Of a stretch of 64,000 nt of DNA, positions 33,698 through 44,451 are shown piece by piece; the first letter of the stretch is position 1, and each line of letters starts with the position of its first letter. A program made the translations under genes and the position numbers. The notes below the pieces were generated by a model. That model was not told the origin of the DNA and made no database searches. It was given only the letters and a program-made list of their open reading frames with translations. Source of the stretch: an uncultured Geobacteraceae bacterium (GTDB taxonomy: Bacteria > Desulfobacterota > Desulfuromonadia > Geobacterales > Pseudopelobacteraceae); NCBI GenBank assembly GCA_903852495.1, contig CAINRC010000065.1:16001-80000 (forward strand), given 5' to 3'.

Positions 33698-33943
33698 TTA
33701 AATCCAGGCATCGCCACCGTCGTACTCGTAATCAGCGCCCTTGGTTTTAGGGGATACTTTGAACTTGGCTTCACGGGCAAGGCGTCTCATCCGCTCGGCG
33801 GCTGTTTCTCCCAGATCGGTGATTTTTCCGCGTATTTCGCAACCCGGCGCCGGGGCCAGAAGCAGAGCGGCAGCGGCACCGATTACGGCACCGGAAACAA
33901 AAGCGATCACAGCGGCAGCAGCATTATCATTGTTGGTGGACAT
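33698..33943 (-). CDS. YtxH-like small membrane-associated protein
   Basis: 81 residues: one glycine/alanine-rich transmembrane segment (AAVIAFVSGAVIGAAAALLL) followed by an APAPGCEIRGKITDLGE block like YtxH proteins (normally TPKSGRELR), then a basic-to-acidic tail. AAGGAG precedes the ATG. A second, longer YtxH protein is at 53407-53709. Role unknown; relatives are often stress-linked. Confidence 0.75.
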   Translation of the reverse strand: MSTNNDNAAAAVIAFVSGAVIGAAAALLLAPAPGCEIRGKITDLGETAAERMRRLAREAKFKVSPKTKGADYEYDGGDAWI

Positions 33944-34031
33944 AGCAGACTCCTTTATATGGCATATAAATAAACAAACGAAGCAGGCACTACGGTTCTA
34001 GCACAAAAGCCCGCCTTAATAAAAGTAAAAA

Positions 34032-37007
34032 TTACAGTACCCGGGCCAGATGACGCCGGATCATATCCTCGAAATCAGCATCCCGGCTGCCGCTATAGAC
34101 CAGGGATGAGCCGATCTCAGCCGCCAGTATTGCACAGAGGTATTTCCGGGGGAGCTTTCTGATCCGCTGCCGGTATGCGGCAGACTCCCGCAGCATACGC
34201 GGCAGATGGCTCAGAATGGTCTGCCGGAACGGGGCCTGCAGACAGAGCTCGGGGCGGGCCGAGAAAAACTCGAACAGCCGGGAATAGAGCGCATTGATGT
34301 TCTGGCTGATGGTTTCGGAAATTTCACTGCAGAGCAGGGTTCCACCTGATTCGGCCCGCCGTCGCAGAATCAGACGCGCCTCGTCGGCAGCCCGTTTTTC
34401 CAGGATCGTCAGCACGTCACCGGAGTACCGCTCCTTCTGCTCCATAAATTCACGCTCTGAAAGAAGCAGGTTGGCGATAATTTCATAGGATGATGAAATA
34501 ACGCCGCATTTGTTGGCCGAAGCGTCACGCATCAGCACGACGCCGCTCTTCTGCAGCTGCACCCGTGCTTCCGGAGTGATGTAGGAGTTGGCTCCCTCGA
34601 TGATTACCCCCGACGACGGGACGCCGTTTTCATCCAGAAACAGCTTCCAGTTTTCGCTGTCTATCGTCTCGGGCCTGCCGCCTGCCGGAATGAACAGATC
34701 GGCTTTTACGGTGAAGACCAGGCTGTTATACAGCCGGTTGAAATCATCAATATCCAGCCACTCGTCCAGAAGTGCGCCGGCGGTGCAAGTGATTTTATGG
34801 TGCGATTCCTTCAGACCGTCCACACGCCGCCCGGTGCGGTAAATGATGTAGCCCCCCTCCCCGAGGAAATCCGGGTTAAAGGCATCCAGATCATGGGCCA
34901 GGATAATGCGGCGCAGTTCGTCATGGTTGATGCCGTTCGGATCATGCAGTGCCGCAGTGCCGTCCAGTATAAGCCGGACCTCCACAGCCGGGCAGCGTTC
35001 CAGTAGTATGCGCAGGGAGTTGCCGGCCACATCACCGTTCGGCCCACCGGTCATCTTCAGGGAGAACCGGTCGCGCCGCATATCCAGACCGGCGGTCTCG
35101 GCCATGGTTATCTCGGCAAATGTCACGACACCGGTTGAGGTAACGCCATACTCCTTGTGATTGATACCGAAACGTTTGCTGGACATGATACCGACGCCAA
35201 GGATATAGCCCCGTTTTTTCGACAGGGCGGCGATCGCTTCGATCATGCCGTCATGCATATTCTCATCCGGGCCGATCTCAATCGGCTCGTCATCGCCGTA
35301 GTAATCCACAACGCGCCGATCCCTGGCTTTCCCGTTTTCGGTGATGAAAATATCAAGAAACGCGTTGGCGATACTGTACTGGAGTTTGTAGAGCCGGTAG
35401 TTTTCCGCCTCGCACCCGGCCGGAGACAGATCCGATGCATCCAGCACAACCGCCAGCTTCGAGCCCCCCTCGTAGATGTCCTTGTTCTTCAACTGCTGGG
35501 TGTTGGCCAGGACAAAAACTTCACGGAAAATGGTATTGGCCGAGGTGATATAATCATCGGCACTGCGGGCGATAACGGTGCGCCAGCCGCCCCGGGCGAT
35601 GTCTGAAAATCCGACGTGATATCCGGCACCGAAACGGCTGAAGAAAAACGTCACGCGGAACGGAAGGGTTTCCGGCAGGTCGGCGATGAATTCCGGGCCG
35701 AGCTTGCGCAGATATGCCGGATCAAGCCGGAATGCCAGCGCCTGTTTCTCCACCACGAAAAAGTTGGTCTTGAGTGTGTGGGTGATCAGCAGCAGGCAGC
35801 AACGGTAGACCGCGCGTCTGATATCATCCAGCCAGCGGTGCCCGGTGTTGTACCCCGCAACAGCGCTCTGGACTTCAGCAAGGGCGGTGGCGTAGAGGTT
35901 CTCCCGGTCAAGGAGATCCGGATCAAAGCGGAGCCGGAAAAGCCGGATCATCAGTTGTGCCATTTCCGGGTGGTCGTAAAACGCACTCTGGACATCCTCC
36001 AGGCCGAAGCGATCCGGCAGACCGTGGGCCAGGCTGGTGTGACAGAAGGCGATACAGGCGTTGACCAGCGAAGCATCCTCTCCGGACAGAAGACCTTCGA
36101 CGACATACTGCCGATAGGCCGGCGAAGAGATGGACAGTATCTGCGTCGTACAGAGCTCGCGTTTCAGGCGCGCCGCCAACGGACTTTCAGGTGAGATATC
36201 CTCGCCCTTGCGGCTGATGACCAGAAAAGAGCCAAGAAAGTAGGGGTGGACACCGTTTGAGATGGTCTGGCAGTAGGCCCGCCGGATACCGACATCAAGA
36301 CGGTTGAATACCTCCAGCAGCTGCAGCAGGAACTCTTCCTGCGGGGGATTGCCGACGGCAAACAGCACGCGGGTTTCGTCACGTCCTTCTCGCTGAACCC
36401 GGGCGATATCAAGAAACAGCCCCCCCGAAGAATTACCGCTATCAAACAGCCAGATCAGATAGGCAATTCGGGTCGGCGGAGACATACGGATATAATTTTC
36501 GTTATTAAGCCAGAGGATCTTCAGCAATCGATCGAACTTTTTAAAGTCAAACGCGGGGAAGAATGCGCGCAATTCCAGGCGCACCTTTCGCACCAGAGCC
36601 TCCGGTATAGCAACCTTCCGCGTCAGGTCGATTTCATGATTCTGGCGGCGGTCAAACTCAAAACGCTGTACCTCCAGCTCATGCCCGGTGCCGGGCATTT
36701 CCGCATTGGAGTGGGAAAACATGGCATAGGAGATTTCCCGTTCCCCTACCCGGCGCAGAGTACTGTAAAGGGAACCGGGACGATTACCGCAGGCGATAAC
36801 CAGCCGTTTTTCCTGATCGGTGAGGATCAGATGGCGGTTCTCTTTCAGATGCTTCATTTCCCTGGCCAGCAGGGTCAGGGCATCCTCGTCGTCAGCCATG
36901 GCCTGAAAGAAATAGGGGCTCATGTGCTGCTGAAGCCAGGCGGCATTTTCTTCTGCGACAGCACGGGATGCATGGGTGGATTGACGGATGAGCGTTGACA
37001 GATGCAT
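34032..37007 (-). CDS. Large NAD-type glutamate dehydrogenase, about 115 kDa class
   Basis: 991 residues. The N-terminal 500 residues are regulatory; the catalytic core follows with FSDIARGGWRTVI, EVFVLANTQQLKNKDIYEGGSKL (substrate lysine region), KMTGGPNGDVAGN (nucleotide fold) and IIEGANSYITPEAR. This is the intermediate-length GDH class, shorter than the 180-kDa enzymes. It probably works in the glutamate-degrading direction with NAD. GGGGAG lies before the ATG. A small hexameric GDH is encoded 2.9 kb away on the other strand. Confidence 0.88.
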   Translation of the reverse strand: MHLSTLIRQSTHASRAVAEENAAWLQQHMSPYFFQAMADDEDALTLLAREMKHLKENRHLILTDQEKRLVIACGNRPGSLYSTLRRVGEREISYAMFSHSNAEMPGTGHELEVQRFEFDRRQNHEIDLTRKVAIPEALVRKVRLELRAFFPAFDFKKFDRLLKILWLNNENYIRMSPPTRIAYLIWLFDSGNSSGGLFLDIARVQREGRDETRVLFAVGNPPQEEFLLQLLEVFNRLDVGIRRAYCQTISNGVHPYFLGSFLVISRKGEDISPESPLAARLKRELCTTQILSISSPAYRQYVVEGLLSGEDASLVNACIAFCHTSLAHGLPDRFGLEDVQSAFYDHPEMAQLMIRLFRLRFDPDLLDRENLYATALAEVQSAVAGYNTGHRWLDDIRRAVYRCCLLLITHTLKTNFFVVEKQALAFRLDPAYLRKLGPEFIADLPETLPFRVTFFFSRFGAGYHVGFSDIARGGWRTVIARSADDYITSANTIFREVFVLANTQQLKNKDIYEGGSKLAVVLDASDLSPAGCEAENYRLYKLQYSIANAFLDIFITENGKARDRRVVDYYGDDEPIEIGPDENMHDGMIEAIAALSKKRGYILGVGIMSSKRFGINHKEYGVTSTGVVTFAEITMAETAGLDMRRDRFSLKMTGGPNGDVAGNSLRILLERCPAVEVRLILDGTAALHDPNGINHDELRRIILAHDLDAFNPDFLGEGGYIIYRTGRRVDGLKESHHKITCTAGALLDEWLDIDDFNRLYNSLVFTVKADLFIPAGGRPETIDSENWKLFLDENGVPSSGVIIEGANSYITPEARVQLQKSGVVLMRDASANKCGVISSSYEIIANLLLSEREFMEQKERYSGDVLTILEKRAADEARLILRRRAESGGTLLCSEISETISQNINALYSRLFEFFSARPELCLQAPFRQTILSHLPRMLRESAAYRQRIRKLPRKYLCAILAAEIGSSLVYSGSRDADFEDMIRRHLARVL

Positions 37008-37174
37008 GGTCGATGGTCTCCCCGAGAATATAAGTGTTTACAGTATAGCGCCATATTTGTAATCGGCAACGTTTTAGTGTGACAATGGCCGTCAAAGCTT
37101 TTCTTGACCGTATACGGCTGAATTGCTATAGTCGCGCCGCAAATTCCATCCCAGACTGTAACAGGAATATCTCA

Positions 37175-37942
37175 GTGCCCGAACGACTTTGCACGATCCA
37201 GCCAAAAACAAACGGCACCGCCGTTGTGACAATTCCGGGCGGCCGGAACAGTTCTGCCAGAAATCTGCTGGAGGCACTGAAACGTCAAACAACTGCGCTG
37301 AGCGCCAATCGTGACATCAAAGGGTTCATTATAACCGGTTCCGGAAGCGGATTTTGCTGCTGCCCGACTGAGAGAAGCGCGTCGTTCCAGGATGCGGCGG
37401 CGCTGTCCGGCTTCGGCCAGCAGGTCATGTTCAGCCTGGAAAAAATTGGTAAGCCATGCATCGCAGCAATCGAGGGAGAATGTTCAGGCTTGGGACTGGA
37501 ACTGGCTCTTGCGTGCGACTTTATCGTGGCATCCGGTAACGCATCCTTCGGTTTTCCGGGCATTGCGTCGGGATTGATTCCGTTCTGCGGCGGCAGCCAG
37601 CGGCTTGCCCGACTGGTGGGCAAATCACAGGCAAAAGAGATGATCTACAGCGGCGACCTGATGCCTGCCGGGGAAGCCCACCGCATCGGCTTGATAAATC
37701 ATCTGTACCCGGACGGGGAAGCGGTGGCCCGTGCAGAAGAGCTGCTTGCACATATCTGCACCCGCAGTCCGAACGCCATCCGCATAGGCGGCGAAATCGT
37801 CAACGCCGGTTACGATATCGATCTGCACACCGCATGTATGCTGGAGCGGGATGCCTTTGCCCTCTGCTTTTCAAGTTTCGACCAGCGCGAAGGGATGCAG
37901 GCGTTTCTGGACAAGCGGCCGCCGCTTTTCAAGGGAGAATAG
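37175..37942 (+). CDS. Enoyl-CoA hydratase/isomerase family protein (first copy)
   Basis: About 255 residues from GTG 37175 (AGGAAT seven bases before); the longer frame to 37079 has no conserved sequence. Crotonase fold: oxyanion region GFIITGSGSGFCCCPT (unusual CCC run in place of FSAGAD) and CIAAIEGECSGLGLELALACD, then FGFPGIASGLIPFCGGSQRL. Glu at the usual catalytic position of the second block is not clear, so hydratase activity is uncertain; lyase or decarboxylase roles occur in this family. Four bases upstream of cobO. Confidence 0.8.
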   Translation: MPERLCTIQPKTNGTAVVTIPGGRNSSARNLLEALKRQTTALSANRDIKGFIITGSGSGFCCCPTERSASFQDAAALSGFGQQVMFSLEKIGKPCIAAIEGECSGLGLELALACDFIVASGNASFGFPGIASGLIPFCGGSQRLARLVGKSQAKEMIYSGDLMPAGEAHRIGLINHLYPDGEAVARAEELLAHICTRSPNAIRIGGEIVNAGYDIDLHTACMLERDAFALCFSSFDQREGMQAFLDKRPPLFKGE

Positions 37943-37945
37943 GCC

Positions 37946-38473
37946 ATGTCGCTGAAGCAGGGCCATGTCCAGGTATATACCGGTGACGGCAAGGGAAAAA
38001 CCACCGCTTCCCTCGGACTGGCGCTGCGGGCGGTGGGCCGTGGCCTCAAAGTCTGTATGTTCCAGTTCATCAAAGGGGGGGGGCGCTACGGCGAACATCT
38101 GGCAGCCGAAAAGCTCGCGCCTCAGCTGACCATCATCCAAAGCGGCAGACCGGGGTGGGTAAATACCAAAGATATTACCGAAGATCGCCGTGTGGCGCAG
38201 GAAGCGTTCGCCCGGGCTGGAGAGCTGCTGACGTCCGGTGAGTTTGATATTTTTATCTGCGACGAAATCAACGGTGCCGTCGCCTTCGGCCTGATTGACG
38301 TTGAACAGGTGCTGGAGTTGATCAGCAGCAAACCTGCACAGACGGAACTTGTGCTCACCGGACGCAATGCCCATGAGCGGGTGATCGAAGCAGCGGATCT
38401 GGTGACCGAAATGCGGGAAATAAAGCATTACTATACAGCGGGAGTTCCGGCAAGAACCGGAATCGAGATGTAG
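37946..38473 (+). CDS. cobO: Cob(I)yrinic acid a,c-diamide adenosyltransferase
   Basis: 175 residues, CobO/CobA/BtuR type. The P-loop VYTGDGKGKTTASLG opens the protein, followed by MFQFIKGGGRYGEH and the Walker-B-like FDIFICDEINGAV; the C-terminus HYYTAGVPARTGIEM is family-typical. It adenosylates cobalt to make coenzyme B12. Its place directly before a B12-binding mutase domain suggests supply of adenosylcobalamin to that enzyme. Confidence 0.95.
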   Translation: MSLKQGHVQVYTGDGKGKTTASLGLALRAVGRGLKVCMFQFIKGGGRYGEHLAAEKLAPQLTIIQSGRPGWVNTKDITEDRRVAQEAFARAGELLTSGEFDIFICDEINGAVAFGLIDVEQVLELISSKPAQTELVLTGRNAHERVIEAADLVTEMREIKHYYTAGVPARTGIEM

Positions 38474-38516
38474 GACTTGAAATAAATCATTTAGTTATCA
38501 TCGGGAGGAATCAACC

Positions 38517-38921
38517 ATGGCTGAAAGAACATTACGAGTACTTGTCGGTAAACCGGGATTGGACGGCCATGACCGTGGCGCGAAAATAATTGCCCGGGCT
38601 TTTCGTGATGCAGGGTTCGAGGTCATTTACACCGGCCTCCATCAAACTCCGGATCAGATCGTGTCCGCAGCTATTCAGGAAGATGTGGACTGCGTCGGTC
38701 TCTCGATCCTGTCCGGTGCCCACAACACCCTGCTGCCAAAGGTCATGCAGATCTTCAAAGAAAAAGGTGTTGATGACATTAAGGTCTTCGGCGGTGGCGT
38801 TATTCCTGAGGACGACATTCCGGGGCTGAAAGCGGCCGGCATCTGTGAAGTGTTTACCCCTGGCACCTCAACCGAAGACATCGTCGCCTGGGTAAAAACC
38901 AATGTGAAGCCCCGGGCCTGA
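38517..38921 (+). CDS. B12-binding domain subunit of a methylmalonyl-CoA mutase-type enzyme
   Basis: 134 residues, a lone cobalamin-binding domain. [15 protein letters not shown] gives the DxHxxG base-off histidine motif, [10 protein letters not shown] and [10 protein letters not shown] are the other cofactor contacts. In many anaerobes the mutase small subunit is encoded separately; the large catalytic subunit is not in the window. The strong GGGAGG start and the cobO neighbour fit. The product stop overlaps the next ATG by one base. Confidence 0.93.
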   Translation: MAERTLRVLVGKPGLDGHDRGAKIIARAFRDAGFEVIYTGLHQTPDQIVSAAIQEDVDCVGLSILSGAHNTLLPKVMQIFKEKGVDDIKVFGGGVIPEDDIPGLKAAGICEVFTPGTSTEDIVAWVKTNVKPRA

Positions 38922-39655
38922 TGCCCTTTAAAAAGCTCCGCATAGAAACGGCAAACCGGGTCGGGTATATTTTACTCGACGCCGGTTCGCGCTTCAACAA
39001 ACTCTCCATTACCACCATCCGGGAACTGAAACGCGCCTTTACCCAGGTTGAGGAGGATGACGCCGTGAATGTCGTCGTTCTCAGCGGGTACCCCGGCGAG
39101 TCCTTTGCCGTCGGGGCCGACATCGGCCAGATGGTACACTTCTCCCCCGATGAAGCCTTCCACTTTGCTGAACTTGGCCAATCACTGTTTGCCCGGATCG
39201 AATCCTGCTCCAAACCGGTAATTGGAGCCCTGAACGGCATCACCATGGGGGGCGGCTGTGATCTGGCCATGTCATGTGATATTCGCATTGCCCGGGAAAG
39301 CCTCATGATTGCCCACCCCGGTGCCCGGCTCGGCATCATAACCGGCTTCTGCGGCACCCGCAAACTGCCCCGTATTGTCGGCAAGAATGCTGCCCGGGAA
39401 ATCTTTATGACCTCTGACCCCTGCGACGCGGCCACCGCCCTGCACATGGGACTGGTGGACAGGGTGTACAGCAGCGATGACTTCTGGCCGAAGACCGTTG
39501 CGTACGCTGAACAGGTCGCCAGGCATCCCCTAACGGCGCTCTCCGCAGCAAAACGTCTCATCAATGCCGCCGAAGACACCGACCTGCGCACCGGCTGCCT
39601 GCTGGAGCGGGAAACGGCGACCCATATCAACTCCCTTCAACAACATCTTCAGTAG
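38921..39655 (+). CDS. Enoyl-CoA hydratase/isomerase family protein (second copy)
   Basis: 244 residues, crotonase fold. FAVGADIGQM matches the oxyanion block FSAGAD better than the first copy, and PVIGALNGITMGGGCDLAMSCDIRIA the second block, followed by FMTSDPCDAATALHMGLVD. It is translationally coupled (TGATG) to the B12-domain gene, suggesting a role in the same acyl-CoA pathway, for example (methyl)malonyl- or ethylmalonyl-CoA conversion. The exact substrate cannot be read. Confidence 0.85.
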   Translation: MPFKKLRIETANRVGYILLDAGSRFNKLSITTIRELKRAFTQVEEDDAVNVVVLSGYPGESFAVGADIGQMVHFSPDEAFHFAELGQSLFARIESCSKPVIGALNGITMGGGCDLAMSCDIRIARESLMIAHPGARLGIITGFCGTRKLPRIVGKNAAREIFMTSDPCDAATALHMGLVDRVYSSDDFWPKTVAYAEQVARHPLTALSAAKRLINAAEDTDLRTGCLLERETATHINSLQQHLQ

Positions 39656-39826
39656 CCCTCCTCTAACACCCATCAATGTGCCGTATTTTTTTGCATAAAA
39701 TATTGCCAATCTTTGTATTCGCACTCCCCCTATGCAGGCTATTTTGCTCACAAATAGGGCAAAACATCTCCATTTATCCTGTAGACAGACGCATTTTTGC
39801 CCAATAAATTTGCATTTGATTCATTT

Positions 39827-39845
39827 TTGTGCTATCGAAGCACAA
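39827..39845. promoter_or_regulatory. Palindromic site upstream of gdhA
   Basis: Perfect inverted repeat TTGTGCT-ATCGA-AGCACAA, 25 bases before the gdhA ATG. It could be an operator or a hairpin in the leader. The 214-base gap also holds several TTTTTGC-type strings (39690, 39732, 39793, 39824 areas) that might be regulator sites. Confidence 0.5.
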
Positions 39846-39848
39846 TAA

Positions 39849-41216
<1,368 letters not shown>

Positions 41217-41240
41217 CGGGAGTTTTTTTTACAAGGCATA

Positions 41241-41272
41241 AAAAAAGCCCGGTTTACGCCGGGCTTTTTTTA
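41241..41272. terminator. Bidirectional intrinsic terminator
   Basis: AAAAAAGCCCGG-TTTACG-CCGGGCTTTTTTT is symmetrical with A/T tails on both sides and lies between converging gdhA and the Sir2-type gene. Confidence 0.93.
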
Positions 41273-41288
41273 TTGGTTGGTGAACAGA

Positions 41289-42104
41289 CTACAGCAGGGC
41301 ATCAATACTTCGTAATCCTTCCAGTGCGCCGCACGGCAGGGAAATATGGGGCGGCTTTATCTCCGGTTCACGGGGGTTGATGCGAATAACCGTAGCATGT
41401 ACCTGATTCCAGCCGATGCGTTCCGATGTTGCGCGGATGGTCGGTATGGCGCTCCCCGCGCCCATCTCAATCACCGCAATGCGGCGGTCGGCGTGCGTGG
41501 CCAGAAACCGGTCAAAGGCGCGCCCCTGAATGTGCGTACGATCCGACAGCCAGGAATAGTCGCCAAACATGAGGATATTGGGGCGACTTATCTCGCCACA
41601 CCCGCCGCAGCGCGGCAGCGGATGATGAGCGCGCATACTCCCCTGATCGACCCTGATGATCTCATCGTTGTGCCAGATTTGGTTGCTGCATGGTGTTTGG
41701 CACTGCAGCCGGTGAATCGAACCGTGTACTTCTAAAATGCGCTCTTCTATGTACCCCGCCTTCTGAAACTGGCCGTCCACATTGGAGGTTACCACAAAGT
41801 AATCGGCACTGTTCCGCTTGATCCAGGAGCTGATGATATGAAAACCTTCATGGGGGATCGTATCCCGGTACAGGTTGGTGCGATGCCCGTAAAAGCCCCA
41901 GGCGAAGGAGGGATCTGCGGCGAAATGCTCCGGGTTGGCACATTCGATAAATGAAATTCCCAGCCGCGCATAGGCCGGATATGCCTGCCAGAACCCACGA
42001 TCCCCACGAAAGTCAGGCAGGCCTGAGTCCACGCCCATCCCGGCTCCTGCAGTAACAACAAAGACTTCAGCATCTCTGATTATGGCAGCGGCATGCTCAA
42101 ACAG
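41289..42104 (-). CDS. Sir2-family NAD-dependent deacetylase with no ordinary start codon
   Basis: About 271 residues. The NAD motif VTAGAGMGVDSGLPDFRG, VVTSNVDGQF, catalytic histidine in ILEVHGSIHRLQC, a zinc ribbon (C..C in LQCQTPCSN and RCGGCGEISRP) and GAGSAIPTI are present. The GAG motif lies upstream of the first ATG (42038), so translation must begin earlier, but no ATG, GTG or TTG occurs in frame back to a TGA at about 42120. CTG at 42104 with GGAGAGGAG upstream fits best. It follows tupC closely. Proteins deacetylated are unknown. Confidence 0.78.
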   Translation of the reverse strand: MFEHAAAIIRDAEVFVVTAGAGMGVDSGLPDFRGDRGFWQAYPAYARLGISFIECANPEHFAADPSFAWGFYGHRTNLYRDTIPHEGFHIISSWIKRNSADYFVVTSNVDGQFQKAGYIEERILEVHGSIHRLQCQTPCSNQIWHNDEIIRVDQGSMRAHHPLPRCGGCGEISRPNILMFGDYSWLSDRTHIQGRAFDRFLATHADRRIAVIEMGAGSAIPTIRATSERIGWNQVHATVIRINPREPEIKPPHISLPCGALEGLRSIDALL

Positions 42105-42128
42105 GGTAACACTCCTCTCCCGGCGTCA

Positions 42129-42854
42129 TTATACCCCGGTCGTTCTTTTGAACGCTGCTACAAAGGGGTTAGCCGGCTGAGCCATAACCTCTTGCGGCGT
42201 TCCCTCCTGCACTATTTTTCCCCGATCCATCACCACCAGACGATCAACAACGTGAAAAGCTTCAATGCGGTCGTGCGTTGCAATTATTGCTGCCGTTCCC
42301 GATTCGTGCAGGATCCGGCCGAGATCTTCCGCCAGAACTATTCGGGTCGGCAGATCAAGACTGGAAAAGGGCTCGTCCATCAGGAGCAGTTCCGGCCGGA
42401 CGGCAAACGCCCGTGCAAGACTCACCCGCTGGGCTTCACCTCCGGAGAGCTTCTGTGCGGAGCGTCCAGCCAGATGGCCCACCCTGAAGAGTTCCAGGCT
42501 GTCACGGGCTCTGTCTCGCGCTTCAGCCCTTCCCTTACCACGGATCCGCAGTCCCTCGGCAACATTGTCAAGAACCGTTGTGTCAAAGAGCAGCGGTTCC
42601 TGAAAAACCACCGCTATCCTGCGGCGGTACGCCATTTCAGTCCGGGGCACAACCTCTGCCCCCTGGAAACGGATGATGCCGCCGACCCGCTCTATCAGGC
42701 AGGCAAGACCAAGAAGCAAACTCGATTTGCCGGCACCGTTCGGCCCGACAATCGCCACCTTTTCTTCGGCGTGCATGGAAAAAAAGGGCATTTCCAGCAC
42801 CTGAACCCCTCCGCGCCGGATCCGGAGATTTTCGACTTCGAGGAAGCTGCTCAT
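42129..42854 (-). CDS. tupC: Tungstate ABC transporter ATP-binding protein
   Basis: 241 residues. Walker A GPNGAGKSSLLLG, signature QKLSGGEAQRVSLARAFA, Walker B LLLMDEPFSSLD and the switch histidine ATHDRIEAF are intact. Gene order with TupB and TupA identifies the anion as tungstate (or molybdate). The start overlaps tupB by four bases. Confidence 0.9.
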   Translation of the reverse strand: MSSFLEVENLRIRRGGVQVLEMPFFSMHAEEKVAIVGPNGAGKSSLLLGLACLIERVGGIIRFQGAEVVPRTEMAYRRRIAVVFQEPLLFDTTVLDNVAEGLRIRGKGRAEARDRARDSLELFRVGHLAGRSAQKLSGGEAQRVSLARAFAVRPELLLMDEPFSSLDLPTRIVLAEDLGRILHESGTAAIIATHDRIEAFHVVDRLVVMDRGKIVQEGTPQEVMAQPANPFVAAFKRTTGV

Positions 42855-43549
42855 CGCGGCCGCTCCCGCTGCTGGATTACCGTCAGCAGATAGTTAACAC
42901 CAAAGGCCAGTATTAGCAGGATCAGCGACAGGGCAATCGCCACATCGAAATTCCCCTTGCCGGTCTCCATGACCGTGGCGGTCGTCAATACCCGCGTTTG
43001 CCCTTTGATATTCCCCCCCACCATGAGCGACGCCCCCACTTCGGAAATCACGCCGCCAAAACCTGCCATTACGGCAGCCAGCAGCGGCAGGCGCGCCTCC
43101 CTGACCAGTATCCAGACCAGCTGAAAACGGGTTGCCCCGAGTGCCAGCACCTGAAGTTTCAGATTTGCCGGGAGCGACTGGATGGATGCGATGGTGATGC
43201 CGGTCACAATCGGTGTGGCAATGACCGCCTGGGCCAGGATCATGGCTGACGGTGTGTAGAGGATTTCAAGAAAGCCGAGCGGCCCGTTGCGCCAAAGGAA
43301 AATGGTCACAAAGAGACCAACGACAACCGGCGGCAGCCCCATTCCGGTGTTGACCATACTGATTATGAAACGACGTCCGGGGAAGTTTGCCAGTGCCAGC
43401 AAGGTACCGGACGGGATGCCGAGAACAAGACTTACAAAAGTTGCGCTGCAGGAGACCTTGAGCGACAACAGCGTGACGGCGGCCACCTCGCCATCAAATG
43501 AGGCGATCAGTTGCAGCGCCGTCAGTATCCCATCGATAATCAGATCCAT
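42851..43549 (-). CDS. tupB: Tungstate ABC transporter permease
   Basis: 232 residues with about five to six membrane segments and the coupling motif EARLPLLAAVMAGFGGVISEVGASL, which fits the TupB permeases. ATG overlaps the tupA stop (TGATG). It forms the membrane channel for tungstate. Confidence 0.9.
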   Translation of the reverse strand: MDLIIDGILTALQLIASFDGEVAAVTLLSLKVSCSATFVSLVLGIPSGTLLALANFPGRRFIISMVNTGMGLPPVVVGLFVTIFLWRNGPLGFLEILYTPSAMILAQAVIATPIVTGITIASIQSLPANLKLQVLALGATRFQLVWILVREARLPLLAAVMAGFGGVISEVGASLMVGGNIKGQTRVLTTATVMETGKGNFDVAIALSLILLILAFGVNYLLTVIQQRERPR

Positions 43550-44385
43550 CAGAGGCCAAGCGAAGCGGGATTACGCCCGGCATCGGGGAAGAAGAGCGGC
43601 GCACCGTACGTGCTTATGCCAAAGCGGCCGATGGCCTCCTGGCATTTTCCAGAAACCATGAAGTCAGCAAAGGCCCTGCCCCCTCGTGCGTTCACCTTGG
43701 GCCACTTGACGGGATTGATTTCAATAACGTGATATATGTTCAGCAACCGACTGTCCCCCTCTGCCAGAATCGTCATGCCGAGATTCTTCTTGAGGGCCAG
43801 GAACGTGGCACGATCCGTAAGGGCGTATCCTTTTTTTTCCGCCGCCACATTCAGCGTCTGCCCCATGCCCAGGCCGGTCTGCTGATACCATTTTTCCCGT
43901 TCCGGATTTATACCCGCTCCTTTCCAGAGCGTTTTTTCCTTGGCGTGGGTACCCGAGTTATCGCCGCGCGAGGCGAACAGGGAGCCGCTTGCGGCAATCC
44001 GCTTCAGAGCTTCAACGGCACTGACCGACTCCTTGATTTTGGCCGGGTCAGACGCTGGACCAACGATGACAAAATCATTGTGCATCACCAGCCGGCGACC
44101 GGTGCCGAAACCATCAGCCATGAATTTCTTTTCGGCATCGGGCGAATGCACCAGCAACACATCAGCTTCCCCCTTTTCACCCATCTTCATAGCCTGTCCG
44201 GAGCCGACCGAAATAGTCTTCACCTGATAGCCGCTTTCTTTCTCAAAAGCCGGTATCAGGACATCCAGCAGCCCGGAATCCTGGGTGCTGGTGGTGGTGG
44301 CCAGAATGACGGCGTTAGGCGCCGCTCCTGAAGATACGGCATTCAGCAGCATGACCAGCAGGACCAGTACAAAGCATTTTTTCAT
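43549..44385 (-). CDS. tupA: Tungstate-binding periplasmic protein
   Basis: 278 residues from ATG 44385: signal peptide (MKKCFVLVLLVMLLNAVSSG, cut near GAA), then the TupA signature ILATTTSTQDSGLLDVLIP, SRGDNSGTHAKE and YALTDRATFLALK. These bind tungstate very tightly in characterised TupA proteins. Tungstate serves molybdopterin enzymes such as aldehyde oxidoreductases and formate dehydrogenases. The longer frame to 44535 crosses a leader hairpin and is not used. Confidence 0.93.
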   Translation of the reverse strand: MKKCFVLVLLVMLLNAVSSGAAPNAVILATTTSTQDSGLLDVLIPAFEKESGYQVKTISVGSGQAMKMGEKGEADVLLVHSPDAEKKFMADGFGTGRRLVMHNDFVIVGPASDPAKIKESVSAVEALKRIAASGSLFASRGDNSGTHAKEKTLWKGAGINPEREKWYQQTGLGMGQTLNVAAEKKGYALTDRATFLALKKNLGMTILAEGDSRLLNIYHVIEINPVKWPKVNARGGRAFADFMVSGKCQEAIGRFGISTYGAPLFFPDAGRNPASLGL

Positions 44386-44414
44386 GATTACACCCCACAC
44401 CCTTGGATTGATAA

Positions 44415-44451
44415 AGTAAAACGCCCCTACTCTCGGGAGAAAAAGGGGCGT
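44415..44451 (-). terminator. Terminator-like hairpin in the tupA leader (possible attenuator)
   Basis: On the minus strand ACGCCCC/GGGGCGT closes a loop containing TCTCCCGAGA, followed by TTTTACTTT. It stands about 30 bases before the tupA ATG and inside its leader, so it could stop or regulate tupABC transcription. It could also end a transcript arriving from the right. Confidence 0.6.
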
